Part shown: positions 12,902 through 27,262 of the stretch, piece after piece | Position numbering within the stretch: the first letter of the stretch is position 1 | How the letters are laid out: each line of letters starts with the position of its first letter | DNA from: Pholis gunnellus | Taxonomy: Eukaryota > Chordata > Actinopteri > Perciformes > Pholidae | Direction: 5' to 3' | Assembly: GCA_910591455.2 (NCBI GenBank) | Contig: OU342816.1 | Span: 16,973,138 to 17,037,137 of the forward strand | Length of the DNA stretch: 64,000 nucleotides | Notes under the pieces: generated by a model | What the model saw: the letters and a program-made list of their open reading frames with translations, nothing else | Database searches by the model: none | Told to the model about the DNA's origin: nothing | Translations under genes and position numbers: made by a program

Positions 12902-12933
<32 letters not shown>
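12902..12933. repeat. poly-G tract (32 G)
   Basis: An unbroken run of 32 G on the plus strand. Its true length is uncertain because homopolymers are error-prone, and it could form G-quadruplexes. Confidence 0.9.
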
Positions 12934-12934
<1 letters not shown>

Positions 12935-14432
12935 GATTAATGCAATAGCCCTGGAAGGCAGAGCAGAAGCGATCGCATTCAAGTGTGAGCCTTGACCTTT
13001 ATGTATTTACAGGATTGGTTCGAAGGAGGTGGACGAGCAGACTCTCAGACAAAAATCACTTTGGCACTTGCATCTCCCACAATCGGCGCACAAGTATTTT
13101 CTGTGCACTCAGCTGGAGCAAGCAAGCAAAATAAAGTGGTCCAGGGGACTAGAAGTCAGGGGGAGCAGAGAGACGCTGCGTTTGAAATTGATGTATGTTT
13201 GTGACACGTGACGATTGAATTTCTTGTAAGTAAAAAGAGACATGCAGCTTGATAGAAAGACCCACCATAAGGTTCCCATTCTTTGAAGACGATGTTCAAA
13301 CTAAACGTGACACACATGCCGGAAGATTGCATTTAAGTGGGGTGACAATATTCTTTTGCTTTGATCGGGACTACTGCCTTATCTCTTGCAATAGAGCTTT
13401 CTATTTCATATTTTGTATCAACATACCAATAGTTTTCTTTTCTTTATTTAATTCAAAAATGTGTCAGGTTCATGTAACATGTCAAATGTTTTATATTTGG
13501 AGTTGCACACGTGTCCATAAAAAGAGATAACAAAAACAATTGTTATGACTTTAATAAAAAGAAAATGTATGCTCTTTGTAGGAAGTTTACTTTTATCATA
13601 GAGGACATCATTACCATTTGGTGGAGGCTCATAATTAAGGGTCAATATTCATAAACAATATTTGCATTATTTTTCTTTCTGGGCGGGACCATTCGAGGGT
13701 TTCAATGCAATCTTGAAACAACAAACGGACTATAAAACACAAACCAATCGGATAAATCCTGAAGGGAGCGATGAGAGCGAGCGAGAGAGAAAGATGTCTT
13801 CGAGCACAGGCAGTTAATATGCTGGCTGCATGTAATGTTGAAATTAGTTTTATGTGTTTTGGCAGGGGGATGCCAGAGAGCAAAGCCAGGTGAGGGCCTG
13901 TGAGTACACAAGTCTGAAAACATAAATGTTACAAACCAATACACAAGCTGCCTATTGGGAGGTGAGGGGAAACAATATTAACACTGACAGTGATGGATGA
14001 TGCTGCTTCCTGTAGATGGCTGATAGATACAGGGCCCTTTAGAGCCGAGAAGCATCGTGTTCTTCTAAAAGGGACATTCCATGTGTCTTTCAGCTAAAAC
14101 TTGCTTTTGTAAGGAGAAAGTGTACAATATCAATTTGCATAAAGATGTTTGGGCCTTTTTCAATTTATATTTGCCTGCCAGATTGTAAAAGTAAATGTTA
14201 GATATACCCAAAAACCCAGTCACACTGCACAGCAACACTTGCATTGCCTCTGAAGAATGATGTGTTTACTGTTGTCCAGTCTTACCAAATATATGAACCA
14301 CCACTGTTCAGGTCTGCGACATCAGCTTGCACATCTGAAGTTGTTTCTCAAAACCTCTACCTACTCCTAATGGTTTTGAATTCAAACGAAAAGCTTTGAA
14401 CAGCATAAAGGAAAGGTTACAGCGAGGTAAGG

Positions 14433-14440
14433 TCCTAGAG
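14433..14440. repeat. target-site duplication of hAT element, left copy
   Basis: TCCTAGAG, identical to 15509-15516. The 8-bp length fits hAT integration. Confidence 0.9.
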
Positions 14441-15508
14441 CAGGGGTATTAAATTAAAATTCAGCGAAGTCCATTTGGAGAGAATTTCCTCAAGCAAAGG
14501 TCCAGAACATCACCATAATGTTTTAGTGCCATATACAGTATATTGGAGGAGGCAACAGTTGTAGCGACATCTGTATGTAGGCAACTGACTGGCAAATCAA
14601 ATAAGGAAAGTTCAATTGAATAACATCTCAACAATATTTATTGTCAGATTTCAAATTGAACTGGATTCATTATAAATAATGCTATGTTCTTCTCTTATTC
14701 CAAGTAAAATAAGGACTGGATTGAAAAAATAAAATACGTAACAGAAAGCTTCTGAAAAATGTGACTCTTAAAATAAAGTACATTTTAGATAAATGAATTT
14801 AACTGAATTGTCCTGCAGCTTTAAATTTATTTAGTCAGGTGTGAAGTGATGTCAATCAAAAAAAAAACAAGATATCCATATTATTCCCATCTTCTCATAA
14901 GAGAAATGTGTGTGCAGGGACTTTATCTGTGGTTATTAAAACCACTTGTTTCAGCTCTATTCCCTCTACATTAACATTATTGTTGGGCAGTAATTTAATG
15001 TGTTAGGATTCTGATCATATTGGGCTCTTCGATTGTTTTGTGTTATGTATGTATGTATGTATGTATATATATATGCTCAAAAGATTTGTGCTTTGTCTCG
15101 TAGTGGCGCTTCACATTGCTTTTAATAATCAACACGGTCTCTGAACATATGAGACACACTGGTTTTAAACTGCAAGGAAGCACGTCATGTGAAATAACTT
15201 CTCTGACTCACGTAATTCTCCAACTGTTGGATCTCTCGCCCCGTCTCTCCCGTGTGTGAGAAAATCGCAGTCGCGTCGAGGGCGACGCTTGTCGGAATAC
15301 ACATTATGTGATTGTCCGAGTAGCGTCACGTGAGATGGTTTACAACGCATGTAATTGGTCGGTATGTTTCCTGGACCGCTGAACGAGTGCCGTAAAGGCT
15401 AGAAAAGCTGCGCCGGTTAAAATAGAAGCGCTTCGTCAAAATGTAATCATTTTCAATTATTCATCAGTTATAGGTCCAGGACTGCGGTCCGCCTATTAGG
15501 GACCCCTG
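14441..15508. mobile_element. complete non-autonomous hAT transposon
   Basis: The element is 1068 bp. It begins CAGGGGTATTAAA, and its other end read on the minus strand is CAGGGGTCCCTAA. These are hAT-type terminal inverted repeats sharing the first seven bases. It is flanked by an exact 8-bp duplication, TCCTAGAG, at 14433-14440 and 15509-15516, the length made by hAT transposases. No transposase frame is present; the longest internal frame is about 61 codons (15165-15350, minus), so the element moved with help from another copy. The right-hand 300 bp are richer in CpG than the surrounding intron, and a (GTAT)n tract lies at about 15044-15066. Confidence 0.9.
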
Positions 15509-15516
15509 TCCTAGAG
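15509..15516. repeat. target-site duplication of hAT element, right copy
   Basis: TCCTAGAG, identical to 14433-14440 and directly next to the CCCCTG end of the element. Confidence 0.9.
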
Positions 15517-16844
15517 GAAAAGGGAAATTGTTATTGGTCAAAAGAAGAGATATGATTACTCTGCTAAGCTGTGAGGCAGATTGAAAAAAGAAAACACAGA
15601 AACAGAGGTTATACTGTCATGTTTTTGTCACTAAATGGATTGTATAGTTTTACACACATTTCTCAAGTAATTGTACAACACTTGTACATTGTCTGTAAGA
15701 TGTGAAATCCATATGTCCTTGCTAAGCTGACACCATGAAGGCTACCGTCACTGTGCTGTAGCTCAGGATTTCTGTATCCCATGTGACACAATAGTCATTC
15801 TGTACATACACACATAATCAAGTCAAGGACAGGTGAAATATGAACACCTAATGTATACAAAACTACACTACTGAATGGAAATTGCTTCATGTTTGAAGTA
15901 ATTTAAAAGGTAAGAAGTCACTGTGGTACATTTTTGGTGAAAATAATATAATACTCTAAGTAATTCCTGTTTTGTTAAGGCAATCATCTACTTAATAGTG
16001 GGAGTTGTTTTTTTTTACCACAGAATAGTTCTTCCAATAGCTGCTTTGAATAAATGCAAATCACAGCTTCTTGTAGCTTATTGCTTTAATAGACTGTGAC
16101 TGAGAGCAGTGTACTCAAGCATGATTGAGAGACTACAAATACTCCGCTCTGATCTTATTTAAACTTCTCCTGGTGCAGGAGCAGGTTATTATGAGGGGCT
16201 GTAAATTACCACACCAGGTAATTGGAGAGCATCAGTGGAGCCAATAAAGTCGAAGCACTTGCAGATGGTAAAAACAAAACCCAGATGATGAATAACTATC
16301 TTGGAAAGCAGCTGTTCTTCTTTGGAAAGAAACTTTACATTAGCACGGAGAATGAGTCCATGTGTAAAAAACCCGAAAAAGCCCATCTCGGCACTAAAGT
16401 TACAAAGTTGTTTTTCATTGGTGCCTGTGTAATGAAAAGAGTCATCACAGTTTATAAACTTTTTTTTTTTCTGCGCTTTTATAGCTTCACCAAAATTGGA
16501 TTTCAAGCCTGGCTACCCTAAGAGGATCTACAAACACATGTGGTGCAAGAGCAGATCTGTGTGGAAGAGCACAGGGTAAAAAAATAATAATAAAAGGGTG
16601 AAAATTAAAGTGGTTTAGCCTGAATGGATTTGAGGGGCTGGAAAATACATTTTAGTGCCCAGTCATTCATCCTTCTCACACTACTGTTTAATATACATTT
16701 TTTAATGGTTTGTCTGCTCCAGCTCAGCAGAAATATTGAGGCATTCATCAGCAGGTGTTTCACTCTCACCCTGCAGCTAAACTGTTGGGTGGCATTACAT
16801 TTTTGCATATATGATAAAGTCTAAGTTAAGTTTATAAATATGTT

Positions 16845-16925
16845 TGACTGTATGTGTGTTGACCCAAGGAAGAGCAGCCAATGCTAGTGCTAATGGGGAT
16901 CCTAATAAAGAAAAACTCAAAACTA
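16845..16925 (+). mobile_element. L2-type LINE/SINE 3' tail fragment
   Basis: The sequence GACCCAAGGAAGAGCAGC, then GCTAATGGGGATCCTAATAAAG, matches the 3' end shared by L2-clade LINEs and the SINEs that borrow their tail in many bony fish. The upstream boundary is unclear and no reverse transcriptase remains, so this is a heavily 5'-truncated copy. Confidence 0.7.
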
Positions 16926-19900
16926 AAACCCGACATCCAGCAAATGTAATTTTACGTCAACTGAAAAATAAGAAATGATAAACGCCTGTTACGCTAAATA
17001 GGTTTTAGCGAGCTGTCTTAGAAGGAGAGAAGCATTCCCTCGTACTCTGCTATGTTGTAATGCATGCTCCACTTTCAGCCCTGTTGAGAATCTGGCGTGG
17101 CTCCTCAAGGTCTTTAAAGACAGCAGGTGGTCACAACGCCCACGTCAGCGCTAACCCAATATGCCGTTGCGCACTTGTAAGAGACATACATCAAAGCTGA
17201 TACTCGCGTCTGCAGGTGTTTGTTTATTCTGTAGCTACATAGCAAGATAGGAGATGAACAGACCTTGATTTTAGCATGCTGGAAACATAAGATCTCTCCA
17301 GCTATAAAAACACGAAAGCCCGACTATACTTTGAACTCCCGCAGCTTGATCATCCATGTTGTGTTATTGTCATGCTGCAAAATCAAACTTGTCAGCTACA
17401 AAAATTATATTATTCGTCACTATGTAATCTTTTTGGTTCCACCAGTAAGCAGTAAGTCAGATGGATAACATCTTTTCCTTAATATTGGTGACGGTAGCTG
17501 CTTAAGATCTGATGTTTGGCCGGTTTTTGCTTTTCTTAACTTGCTTCTACTGTGTGACGCTACACCGTAGTGACACCATGGTGAATTGTAGCAGACTCCA
17601 TCAACCGATATCCTTTGAGATTGTGAAGAACTCCGCCCTCTTTTGAGCTGTGATGGATTTGACTGCAGCATGCCCTTGGAAGTTCGTGGCCATATGACAA
17701 GAATGCGGAAAGCATCTCAAGCCTTTCTGTTCACATTTGAAGTTTGACAGAAAAGTTTAGACAGTAGCAAGGAAAAAATAAATGTTGATAGGACTTCATG
17801 TCCATCTGTAACAGTGAAACACCTTATCAGCGCTCATCAGTGTCCTCTGGCAGGTTTTACAAACATGACCCAAAAAACTCTCTTATCTCTTTCCAAAGTG
17901 ATGTGGACTGACAGTAGCGGTATCATTCATGAAGCAGGGTGAATAATTCAATGTATTTTTAAAAGGACAAAAGATTTGGGGTGAATGACAACTTGTCAGC
18001 GGGAGATAAACTGAGTGAATGCATAACAGACGAATAAAATAAAAGTGTGCCAGCAGACAGTAGGTAACCCAGTGCCATCCACTTTTCTGCAGCGCCCTTT
18101 CACACGTGTTTACCCTTCCACTTTTGTTCTCACAAATATTTCTTCCTGTACATCTTTCGGACGCCGTGCATGTCAGAGCACATGCCGTGGCAGGGATTTC
18201 TAGTTCAGAAGGGGTCATGGGGAGAGAGGTGAAAAGATGTTTAATGGTGACTAACATTGGCTGCTAATGCCCTTGGCCATTATGTGACTCACTTTAGCTC
18301 CCGTCAAAGTGAACTCTGACCAAGTGTGTCCAACGCAGCAGCCATGCGCGCAGCTGAAGGCGAGTTACACGGACAAGACAGGAGGGAAAGAGTGCAGAGC
18401 GTAACTAAGGGAGCGGCCAGGAGGCTGGTTCTGCTCTGATTTGACAGTTTATGGTCAGTGCATTTATCACAAATGTCATCCTTCATCACTGCTGAGCTGC
18501 ACCACATAGCCCGCATTATGATATACACAGGAAAGATCTGGATAAAGGTGTTTACTATTTTTCATCACATTGCTTTTGGACTGCACTTTGATGCTTTTTA
18601 AAACCAAATATTATCAAATACTCACTCCATCTCCAGCGCTTTCCATTTCCCTCTTATATCTTCTACAAGAGAATTATTATATATGAGCTGGGCTTTTTTT
18701 GTTGTTGTTGTTTTCAACCGTCATTTTTGTTTTCTTCCAGTCATTTTGACTTCAGGCGCAGCTTAACTTTAACTCTTTAACTGGATGCATATTTACTGAG
18801 TGTACAGCCATATGTTAATCCCTGACCTCAGGATTTAAAAATCCTGATTTTCATTATTGGACTTAGATGTTTTGTTAATCCCTCAACAGATTAAGTTGGG
18901 TATTTCTGTAATCAGATATTGTATGTCTTAAATCCACAGCCTTTCACATAGAGTGCACTACAGCCCAGTGGGCCACATGTTATTAAAATCAAAGTGATCT
19001 CTGGCATGATATGAACCACATTAGTACATAGGGGTCCTAATTAAGTGTGAGGAGTCGTTTCAAGAGCCTGGGTTATGAAAGAGCCATTATCGTGTGGCTC
19101 AAATCATCTTTCTTTGAATTCCTGATTGGATTCCACTGCGGCAACACTTAATGGATACATAACATTTTGGAACCAACCCCTTCAATTAGCAGTGATTCCA
19201 CTCACTGCTTTGTTTTATCATGTTTGGAGTGTGAGATATTTAGTCTGAAATTTGCTCCCGCAGTCAATTCAACTCCTGCTTTTATCTTGATCATATACAT
19301 TTAAGATCTCCCTGCACGCCAAGCATTTCTTCAATTAAAAACTATTAGGGCCAGTCTTGAGGGGAAAAAAGGAGAGGAGGAAGATTTCTGTTTTCATAAT
19401 GCATTTCGAGAATATGGACAAAATGTTGAGAAATGTAGTTAAGCGCTAAGCACAGTAGTTTGATTATTTTTGACATTTCATCTCTATTCTCGAAATGGTA
19501 TTTGAACTTTAATCTGATGCAAAATAAATTAAAAACATTTTCTTTATTTTGTCTGGCCCTAATACTCTTTTGTATTATTCTATCGTACCTTATTTCAATG
19601 GGATTTATTGAATGTTAAATGAGGGAACCGTATCACTGAGTGTATTTTTGTGATATGGCCATTCATGGGCCTTGAAATCCATGATACCAAAATGTGGCAG
19701 GAGTTACGTATTTTCCTGCATGGATACTGCACTTACAATTACCAAAAGAGTGGGGCAGTGAATGCTTACTGTCCCAAAGCAAATCTGGTGAATGTGTACA
19801 TTTGCTGCTTAATCTGGGCAGAAAACGGTCATCACAGTGCTGAAAGGTTAAGCGGTCTGCAGAACCATGGAAAATGCAACCCCCGGTCTAATCCCTTAAA

Positions 19901-22406
19901 TCTTGGCAGATCTACCAGCACAGGGGAAAAACATTGCAGCCAGCATTACTGGAAACGGATAGTATGTGAAACACATTGTCCAATTGTTAAATGTTTGATT
20001 AGCTCAGCCTCCTGTGAAAATTGCAATCCCATTGGTCACCTAATATTTGTCCCATCTTTGGCAGAGATAAATTGCATGGACACATAATTGCAACCGCCAT
20101 TTAAATCATCCTATTGTCCCATATTTAACTGTTCTGGAGATAAGGAAACATTGCAAGTGTCTTTTATGGAATTTCTCAATTAATTTCAGTGTGTTTGCAA
20201 AATTGAGAGTCTAGTGTTTTATGTTTTATGACAAGTGACTTTGCAGTCACATATAAAGGCAGTCTTCAAAAAGGCTCGAGGTCTTTGTGGCACCAGTAGC
20301 CTGTGACTTAAATACTTAAATGAGCCGAGAGTCACTGTTTAGACCTTGTTACAGCATCACTTGTCATCACTACAAAGTCAGCCAGCACCCTCACCCAGCT
20401 CCAGCCACCTGTCTGCTCCGTCCCGGAGGGAAGTGAATAAGCAAGCGGTCCGACACATCAGTGTGTCAGTGCTGCGAGCGGTGCCAACCACAAGGTTAAA
20501 AGGACTGCAACCTTTTTATGTACGGCTGTTCACAGAGAGGCTATGCTAATTCTGATCTTAACTGAGTCTGAAAGAGGGTTTTTTTTTTTTCATTTTGTAG
20601 CAACATATCATCATAGTTACATTGCTTCTCCTGGGGAACAAGAGAATTTATGGAAGATGTTTTTTTTTTTTCAAAGAAAATTAAAACTGAGCATGCAAAT
20701 CTGCCACATTGACTGGAAGGATGATGAATCTTAATGAAATATTAATGAGAAAAGGTCTGCAAGTGTGCAAGAAAAGAAGTAAAGTTAAATAAGACTATAG
20801 TCTACTAAGCTCCCATATTCATTTGTCAATATCTTCAATCTGTAGTTCTCAAGTTGAAGAAATAAATAAAGACTGCTGCACTAAAACATTTGAGATATTT
20901 TCTCTTCTGAAAATGTTTCTTGTTAAAAGCAGTTTTTTTTTTTCAACCCATTGGGATTAATTAAACCTCCTGCGGAGCTGGTCTTGGAGTATTTGCTTGC
21001 TGATTTTAAGATTCCCTGTGGCACTTGCCCGAGCCAGACAACCAGCCAATCACTGCACTACACTGTAGTTTCTTGAGTCGATGCTCTCTGCCTAGTCGTA
21101 TCCATCAAGCTTAGCGTCAATAGTGCTGATGGCCGACTCCCTGGATCGAGGTCTGTGGATGAGAGTGTGACAAAGTGCCAGACTGGCAATCAGCTACTTG
21201 TGATAAGGTTCACCCAGGGAGCAAAAGCTCTGATTATTTAACATACAATACATGCTACATGCCTTATGCTGCTTAGTATTATTTAAAAATGTAAGATTGG
21301 TATTATTTTATTTATTTTGCTCTGCACCACCAACAAATATATGAAATAAAATGACTTTAAATAAATGAGTTGTTCAGCGGGCTACCAGCAGTCAAACACA
21401 ACCAAATACGATATAATTGTAATTCCTATTTGTAAAACTGGGCAGCCAGTAAATCTCATTTCAGCTCTTTTACATGCTGCATTGAGATACAGCCACAGCC
21501 ATGACCTGCCACCTGGCCTGTGAAGGGCTCCTCTTATCAGCTGGGAATTTATGTCAGCACATGTAGTGCAATAGCTACATTCACAGATAAAACCATCTAT
21601 CTACCGCTGCCTGATGGCTGAGGACAGAGAGTTTAGGTCATGTTGCTGTTATAGTAAAGAGATAACTGATGAAGCGATGACCCCACGACGTCACGGAGAT
21701 TGGCACAGGCAGAGTTTTATGGCGCAGAAAAGGTCACTGAAGCCATAAAACAAAATCAGGTGCAGACTGAGCGGGCAAGGTTGTTGATTAAAACTCCAGG
21801 ATTTTGCTCATAACTCCGTGGAGAACTTATAAATGAGACACGGGCTCATCGACCAATCGCACCATCAGTATAACTCAGACACAAAAGGGTAGTTCAGTAA
21901 GGTGATAAAGCAGATAAACAGCTGACGTTTGAGGCAACAAGTGTCAAAAATAGAGCAAGAAAAAAATACAACAGACAGGAACCATGGCGCCATTTCATAC
22001 CCTCTGAAATAGGGTCGGTTGCACAGCTTGCGAAACAGCGCAGATTACCGTCATCAAAGATCTTTCAAAGTGCAGACTGCTGAGCTTCACTGAGTTGGCA
22101 GCATTGCCGTCTGACAGATTAAGATAAGAAACTGATTGCTTTACAGTATTTTTATGTCTGTTATTTCCTTGAATGTTGTCATTCTCAAGACCTAGAGAAA
22201 ACCAGTCAGGGTCACATCTTCAAACATCCTCTCTTTAGTTATGAATGTGTAACTAATGACAAATGTCTTTCCAGATAGCACATTATCACAAGTGTAGAGC
22301 AGAATATGGATTTAATTCAGCAAACTGAGAGGTGGGAAACAGCAGAGGAAGTACTTATAGCTGAAGCCTCCAATGGCTATAGTTGTGTTTACAGTGCTAT
22401 GCTGTA

Positions 22407-22408
<2 letters not shown>

Positions 22409-22440
<32 letters not shown>
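22409..22440. repeat. (GT)n microsatellite
   Basis: About 16 GT units. Confidence 0.95.
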
Positions 22441-22444
<4 letters not shown>

Positions 22445-25400
22445 ATATAAATTACAGAGGAAAGTAGAAAGGTGCCCACAGTAGAATACAGACGCTCGCC
22501 CGGTGTGTCTGCAACAACCAAGGACCAAGTGTATCAGACATGTTTTTCACTTACAACAGATTCCCTTTCATTTCAATCTATTCAGATGTCTGCACGGCTC
22601 CGAGTCTATTGATTTGACAATACGTACGTAAACACAAGGACGATGCCCATTAAAAACACACAGAATAACTGTGTCTCTGACAGCAGAGCAGTGACTGAGT
22701 GGCGGCCATGCAGTCAGCCGTGTCTAGTTCTGTAAGCTGTTAGCTGATAGCCAAACACACCGTCCAAAACAATAAAAGTGTGCAAACTGTTTTCCCCAGG
22801 ACAAACAGCAGATGGTTTTCCCCCATTGTGTGCTTATCGGCCAGGAGCCGTTTAAGAGTAGTGAGTAAGCAGTCAGCAGTCAATCAATGGCAGTATCAAA
22901 CAGGCAATAAAAGGTGTTCTGACAATGGATGCATCACTGCAACCAAGAGAGGTCCTTGAGCATGCAGCCATATATGAGCGCCTCAAATATTATGCAGTTT
23001 GTAGCAGGATGCAAGATTAGCCGTGGACGGACAAAGAGGTGCACACTCACTCACACACACACGCCAGCAATCGCCTGATTCTCCTGGAGGAGGTTATAAT
23101 AAAAGTCAAGGTCCTGCTACAATTCTTTGTTAAATGTCCAGTCTGAGTGTTGAACGTCTACTTTAAGCGTCTTTGTCAGATAAAGACACACTTTTCCCTG
23201 AGATGACCATGATGACAGATTGGTGAAGACCATCCATAGATCATGCAAGTCTCTCTCCAGTACAAGTCAAAATGAAAGGAGTCACAAGTTTGGTAGTGAA
23301 AATGATGAATTATAAAGCTGTTTGTCAGACATTGAGAACAAGACATTTGCATTGATTGTACATACTGCTGATGCTGCAAAGAGATGCACAAAGGCATTTC
23401 ATTCCATTTGTGATTGAGTGCATTTGTCAGGCTATGAGCTGGAGTGTCATAAAATACATTTTTATAGAGCAAGACGGCCAGTATCAGGCAGACGTAGTTT
23501 GTAAGATCAGTTCTAGAAAGCAGCAGCAGATGGCCGTGTGACTCAATCAAAAAGAGAGCAATCGTCAACAAATCTGGATTAGATTAAGAAATGATTCACT
23601 AAATACACAGATGAACCAACATTGAAAAACAATCATAACTGTGGTGGAATTGATTTTTAAAAAATGATGATCATCGTAAAATAAAGAGTCAGTCGACTTT
23701 CTGTGTCTTAACTTGTAATGTTAATAATTTAAATATATCTTACATGACCATCAGTTATTCTCTGTCACATGTTTTGCTTTCAGTAAGCACAAAAAATATA
23801 TAAATCTGATATATATCTGATGTATATATATACATTTCATTTTCAGATTATAACCATGATCTCTCAGATGAGATTTAAAGCCACAGAAGTAGGTGGCTGT
23901 CATCGGTTTTATTTTTTCTAGAAGGGCCTTTATTCTTCCCCTCTTATCATCCACTTAAGCGCAAAGGAGCACTGTTATCAGGCCTGAAATGTATTGTAAT
24001 TGATTAAAACTATTGAGAGGGACAAAAGGACAAAGAGAGTTAGTAAGACAGACAGTGAGCGATGTTTGGAGGAGATGATGGCAGGAGAAACCCTGTCCAT
24101 CCAGCAGAATTTTAATTACTGCAGGCAGCAGCACTTCTCGCAGACTAATCTCCTCCACAGTAGGATTAATAGGCATTACTGATGCTGACAAAGTGATCGC
24201 TCCGGGAGAGATAAAACATTACAAAATAAAGCACGAAGATGGATATGAATAACACTTCCTCCTCAAGGCAAGGTTGTTTTAATGTTTGTTTCAACAAACT
24301 CAATTGCTTATTAACAGATCGCTATAGATTATTACATTTGGCCTTAATAAGGGTGTGTGGTTGGAAAGGCTTAATAAAACAATTTAAATAAATTTAAGGG
24401 AAAAAAAGTATTACGTTGACCTAATTCTTAAGCTCTTTTGTTCTAAATAAACTTGAAGAAAAGTCTTTCAGTGGAATTCAAGCGTCACAAGTGTGACTTT
24501 CCTCAGCAGCAAAGGTTAATGCCATTTCTTTAAGCCGACGTGAAGCAGTAATGATGTATTCTACACTAGCTGCGATTTCTAACTCTTGCCAGTAGGACAT
24601 GCCCCTCACCCCTCCTTTCCATTCCTCTCTCCCCCTCCTGACATTTCTATTATTGAGAAACAGCAACTCCAGGATGGCATGCTACTACTGCCGCAACATA
24701 TCCGCTCCAACTTAATCCCCCTGGCATTTCACTAGCCTTCTCTCCTTCCACACACACGCCAAACTATTTAATATTTAATCCACTTTGGGATGGGATTACC
24801 ACGCTGCGGGTTAGTTGAAAAATGTGGCAGGGGGTGGCCTTATCAATGGTTATGATGCGTGGCAATTTTTCTCTTATTTCCCTTTGGCTATGAAATGGAA
24901 CGTTGGTTGATTGTGCTTGTTGAGGGCGAACAGGGATTGATGAGAGGTCTGAGTCTAGAGAGAGAGTTCCTAATGAACAAATAAATCAAACATCTCTTTG
25001 AGATTGAGCCGGCGTCTCACCGCCTGGATCGCAAAGTCACACCACATAGGACTTGCGAATGAAGATGATCACGGGCGCTAATTGAATTGCAGTATACACA
25101 CATACGGTGCAGAATGCCCCACCCCCAAACAACCGGAGCTATCACCTCAGTGGGTATTGCCTTTAATTTCACAGCCTCAAGTCAATTTCACAGCCTGCAA
25201 TCTCCATATGTTAATCTACAGACATTAAATTTCGGTTATTAGTGACAGTCCTTCGGCCACATGCTCAACTAATCACACACGCACACACGCCACAAATCAG
25301 ACACACATTCCCAGACTCGGTCATAGCCAGAATGAACACACGTACACCCACAAGACATCTTGCATAAATTCAGTGCACATTCATTCAGCTGGTGTAGGAA

Positions 25401-27191
25401 ATTGCTGGCTGATATTAAAAAGAGAGAGTTTCAAAAAGACGGCGCTGATGACTTTGGAGCGACATTCATTTTCAAAGTTTGAGTTTCTATGAGCGGCAAA
25501 AAGATATTGTGACTTTGTGTTGAGCAAGTACGTGGGATGGTTTAACTGCCGAATTGATAGAGCTGAGCACATAACTTCTAGTATTTTCCTTTAGAGGAGA
25601 GCTGATGGGTTGAAGCAGAACTCCCAAGGTATGATGAATGCTTTAAGTAAAGCTTCCCATACATTGTTGAGATGTTGCCTTTAATTTGAGACACTTCAAC
25701 TTGCTGATGTCTACAGGGAGTCTCGCTGCCAATCTCGCAGATGGGGCGGATGGGGATCATTACTGGAAAAATCAGGATACCTTCATGTGTGATCAAAATA
25801 AAAGCAAAGGCCCCTCTGGAGGCTTGTCGGTCTAAGAATAGAAGCAAAAACCTCAGCATACAAATCTTGTGAACTAAACGCAGTTATAGAAATCCAATAG
25901 AAGAGGTTTCAAAGCGTTCCACAGATAACCATCCCACTGTATCTACCACTGTGGTACTTGCAGCAAAGCTGATACTCTCCAGCAAAAACAGATTAAGGAA
26001 AAGTCATGTTTTACACACTCAAAGCCCCTTGTTATTTCCTCTAAAATCTCACACCAGGTTGTTGCATTGTACCGCTTTGCATCTGTCTAAGCACTTTTCT
26101 CGAAATGAAATGGAATGACATAGGCGCTGTGGTTTACTTAAAGGTGGAGAAACAGAATGATACGCCGCTTGAGTTACAGCACTATAGTGACTAGATATAG
26201 AATGAATCTTGACTTTATTGGATTTATTTTCACACAGTTTTCAAGTGGGACAAATTGAAGAATTTGTGCAAAGTGAACCGATAGTCTTCACCTATGTGCT
26301 TTAAGGTTCAAAGGTACCAGGTCTTACTCATTCCCCCAATCTTACATCTTACACTGTAAATTTGCCCGATGGAAGCGTTCCCTTGGTTGCAGCAATGTGC
26401 AACGTGGACAGACTGATTCTTGGCCATGGAAAGTTGATGAGGTATTAGGCCTGTTGGGTTTTCCTTCAGCGGAGAGTTCTTTTGAGATTGTTTACTGTCA
26501 TTTTGTACGTGGGTCAGAAAACATCACAACAAGTCTTGTGTGGAATTGGGAAACTGTAGGAGAGGGATTTAGACGTGTCGCCTACCAGCCTATGTGATTA
26601 TTGAGACACTGCATGTGAGCGCAACACACCAGCATGAAGAATGAGATTTGTAATGTAGAGATGTGGACTCAGTACGACAACACAAAATGTGGGCAAGCCC
26701 ACTGGCTTCCTTCCAGAGCTTACATATGATAAGCTGCAACTATCGTGCCTTGAGCCGCCAAGTTGGTGTGTAAGACAGCCTCATCTGGCGAGGGCAGTGG
26801 GCTATGACATTTCAACCCCCCCTACCAAGAGGATCCTTCTTCTATCTTCTCCCTCCAGAGCTCCCGTGGACTCTGAGAGCACCGTCAGCATGCAGCAGTC
26901 AGCTGAGCCTGATTGAATTAACTGGAACAAAATGGATTCCACTTACTCAACCTGCCGGACAGATGAACGCATCACTGACAGACTTTGAGTCCAGGCAATG
27001 CCAGAGTGTTGTACGATGTAGGGATGCAGTGGCTCGGTCAGCCATTAGGATAAACACATTCTCAGCGCAACACCAAATACCAATGGAACGACCGTAAAAG
27101 ATACCCTAAACCTTGCCATGAGGCTCTGTTTCTGCACTGTGTTAAAGGCAGGGGTTGGTTGTTTGACGTCAATTAATTAGTTTTCTAGCAA

Positions 27192-27262
27192 TGGGGCAGC
27201 AGTGGTAGCCCAGGGTTAAAGAAGCAGGCTTGTGATTGGGGGGTTGCTTGGAAAGTCTGAGC
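27192..27262 (+). mobile_element. degenerate tRNA-derived SINE head
   Basis: The segment GGGGCAGCAGTGGTAGCCCAG, followed by GGTTAAAGAAGCAGGCTTG and a GGGGGTTGCTTGG stretch, has the layout of a fish tRNA-derived SINE with a box-A-like region. The box B that normally follows (GGTTCGAATC-like) has decayed. No target-site duplication was found. A related head in a better copy would confirm it. Confidence 0.5.

Larger units (their letters stand above)
15517..26600 (-). other. sez6 intron 1, middle segment
   Basis: AT-rich intronic DNA. Apart from an L2-like tail near 16.86 kb and the GT tract at 22409-22440, I recognise no gene or repeat. The longest open frame here (19650-20087, plus, 145 codons) has no recognisable domain and ordinary non-coding composition. 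The stretch from about 18.9 to 20.3 kb is free of simple repeats and could hold conserved regulatory DNA, but that cannot be shown from a single sequence. Confidence 0.55.

Noticed and set aside
19650..20087. 145-codon plus-strand open frame
   Set aside because: No family resemblance, no splice signals fitting a gene, and composition like the surrounding intron.
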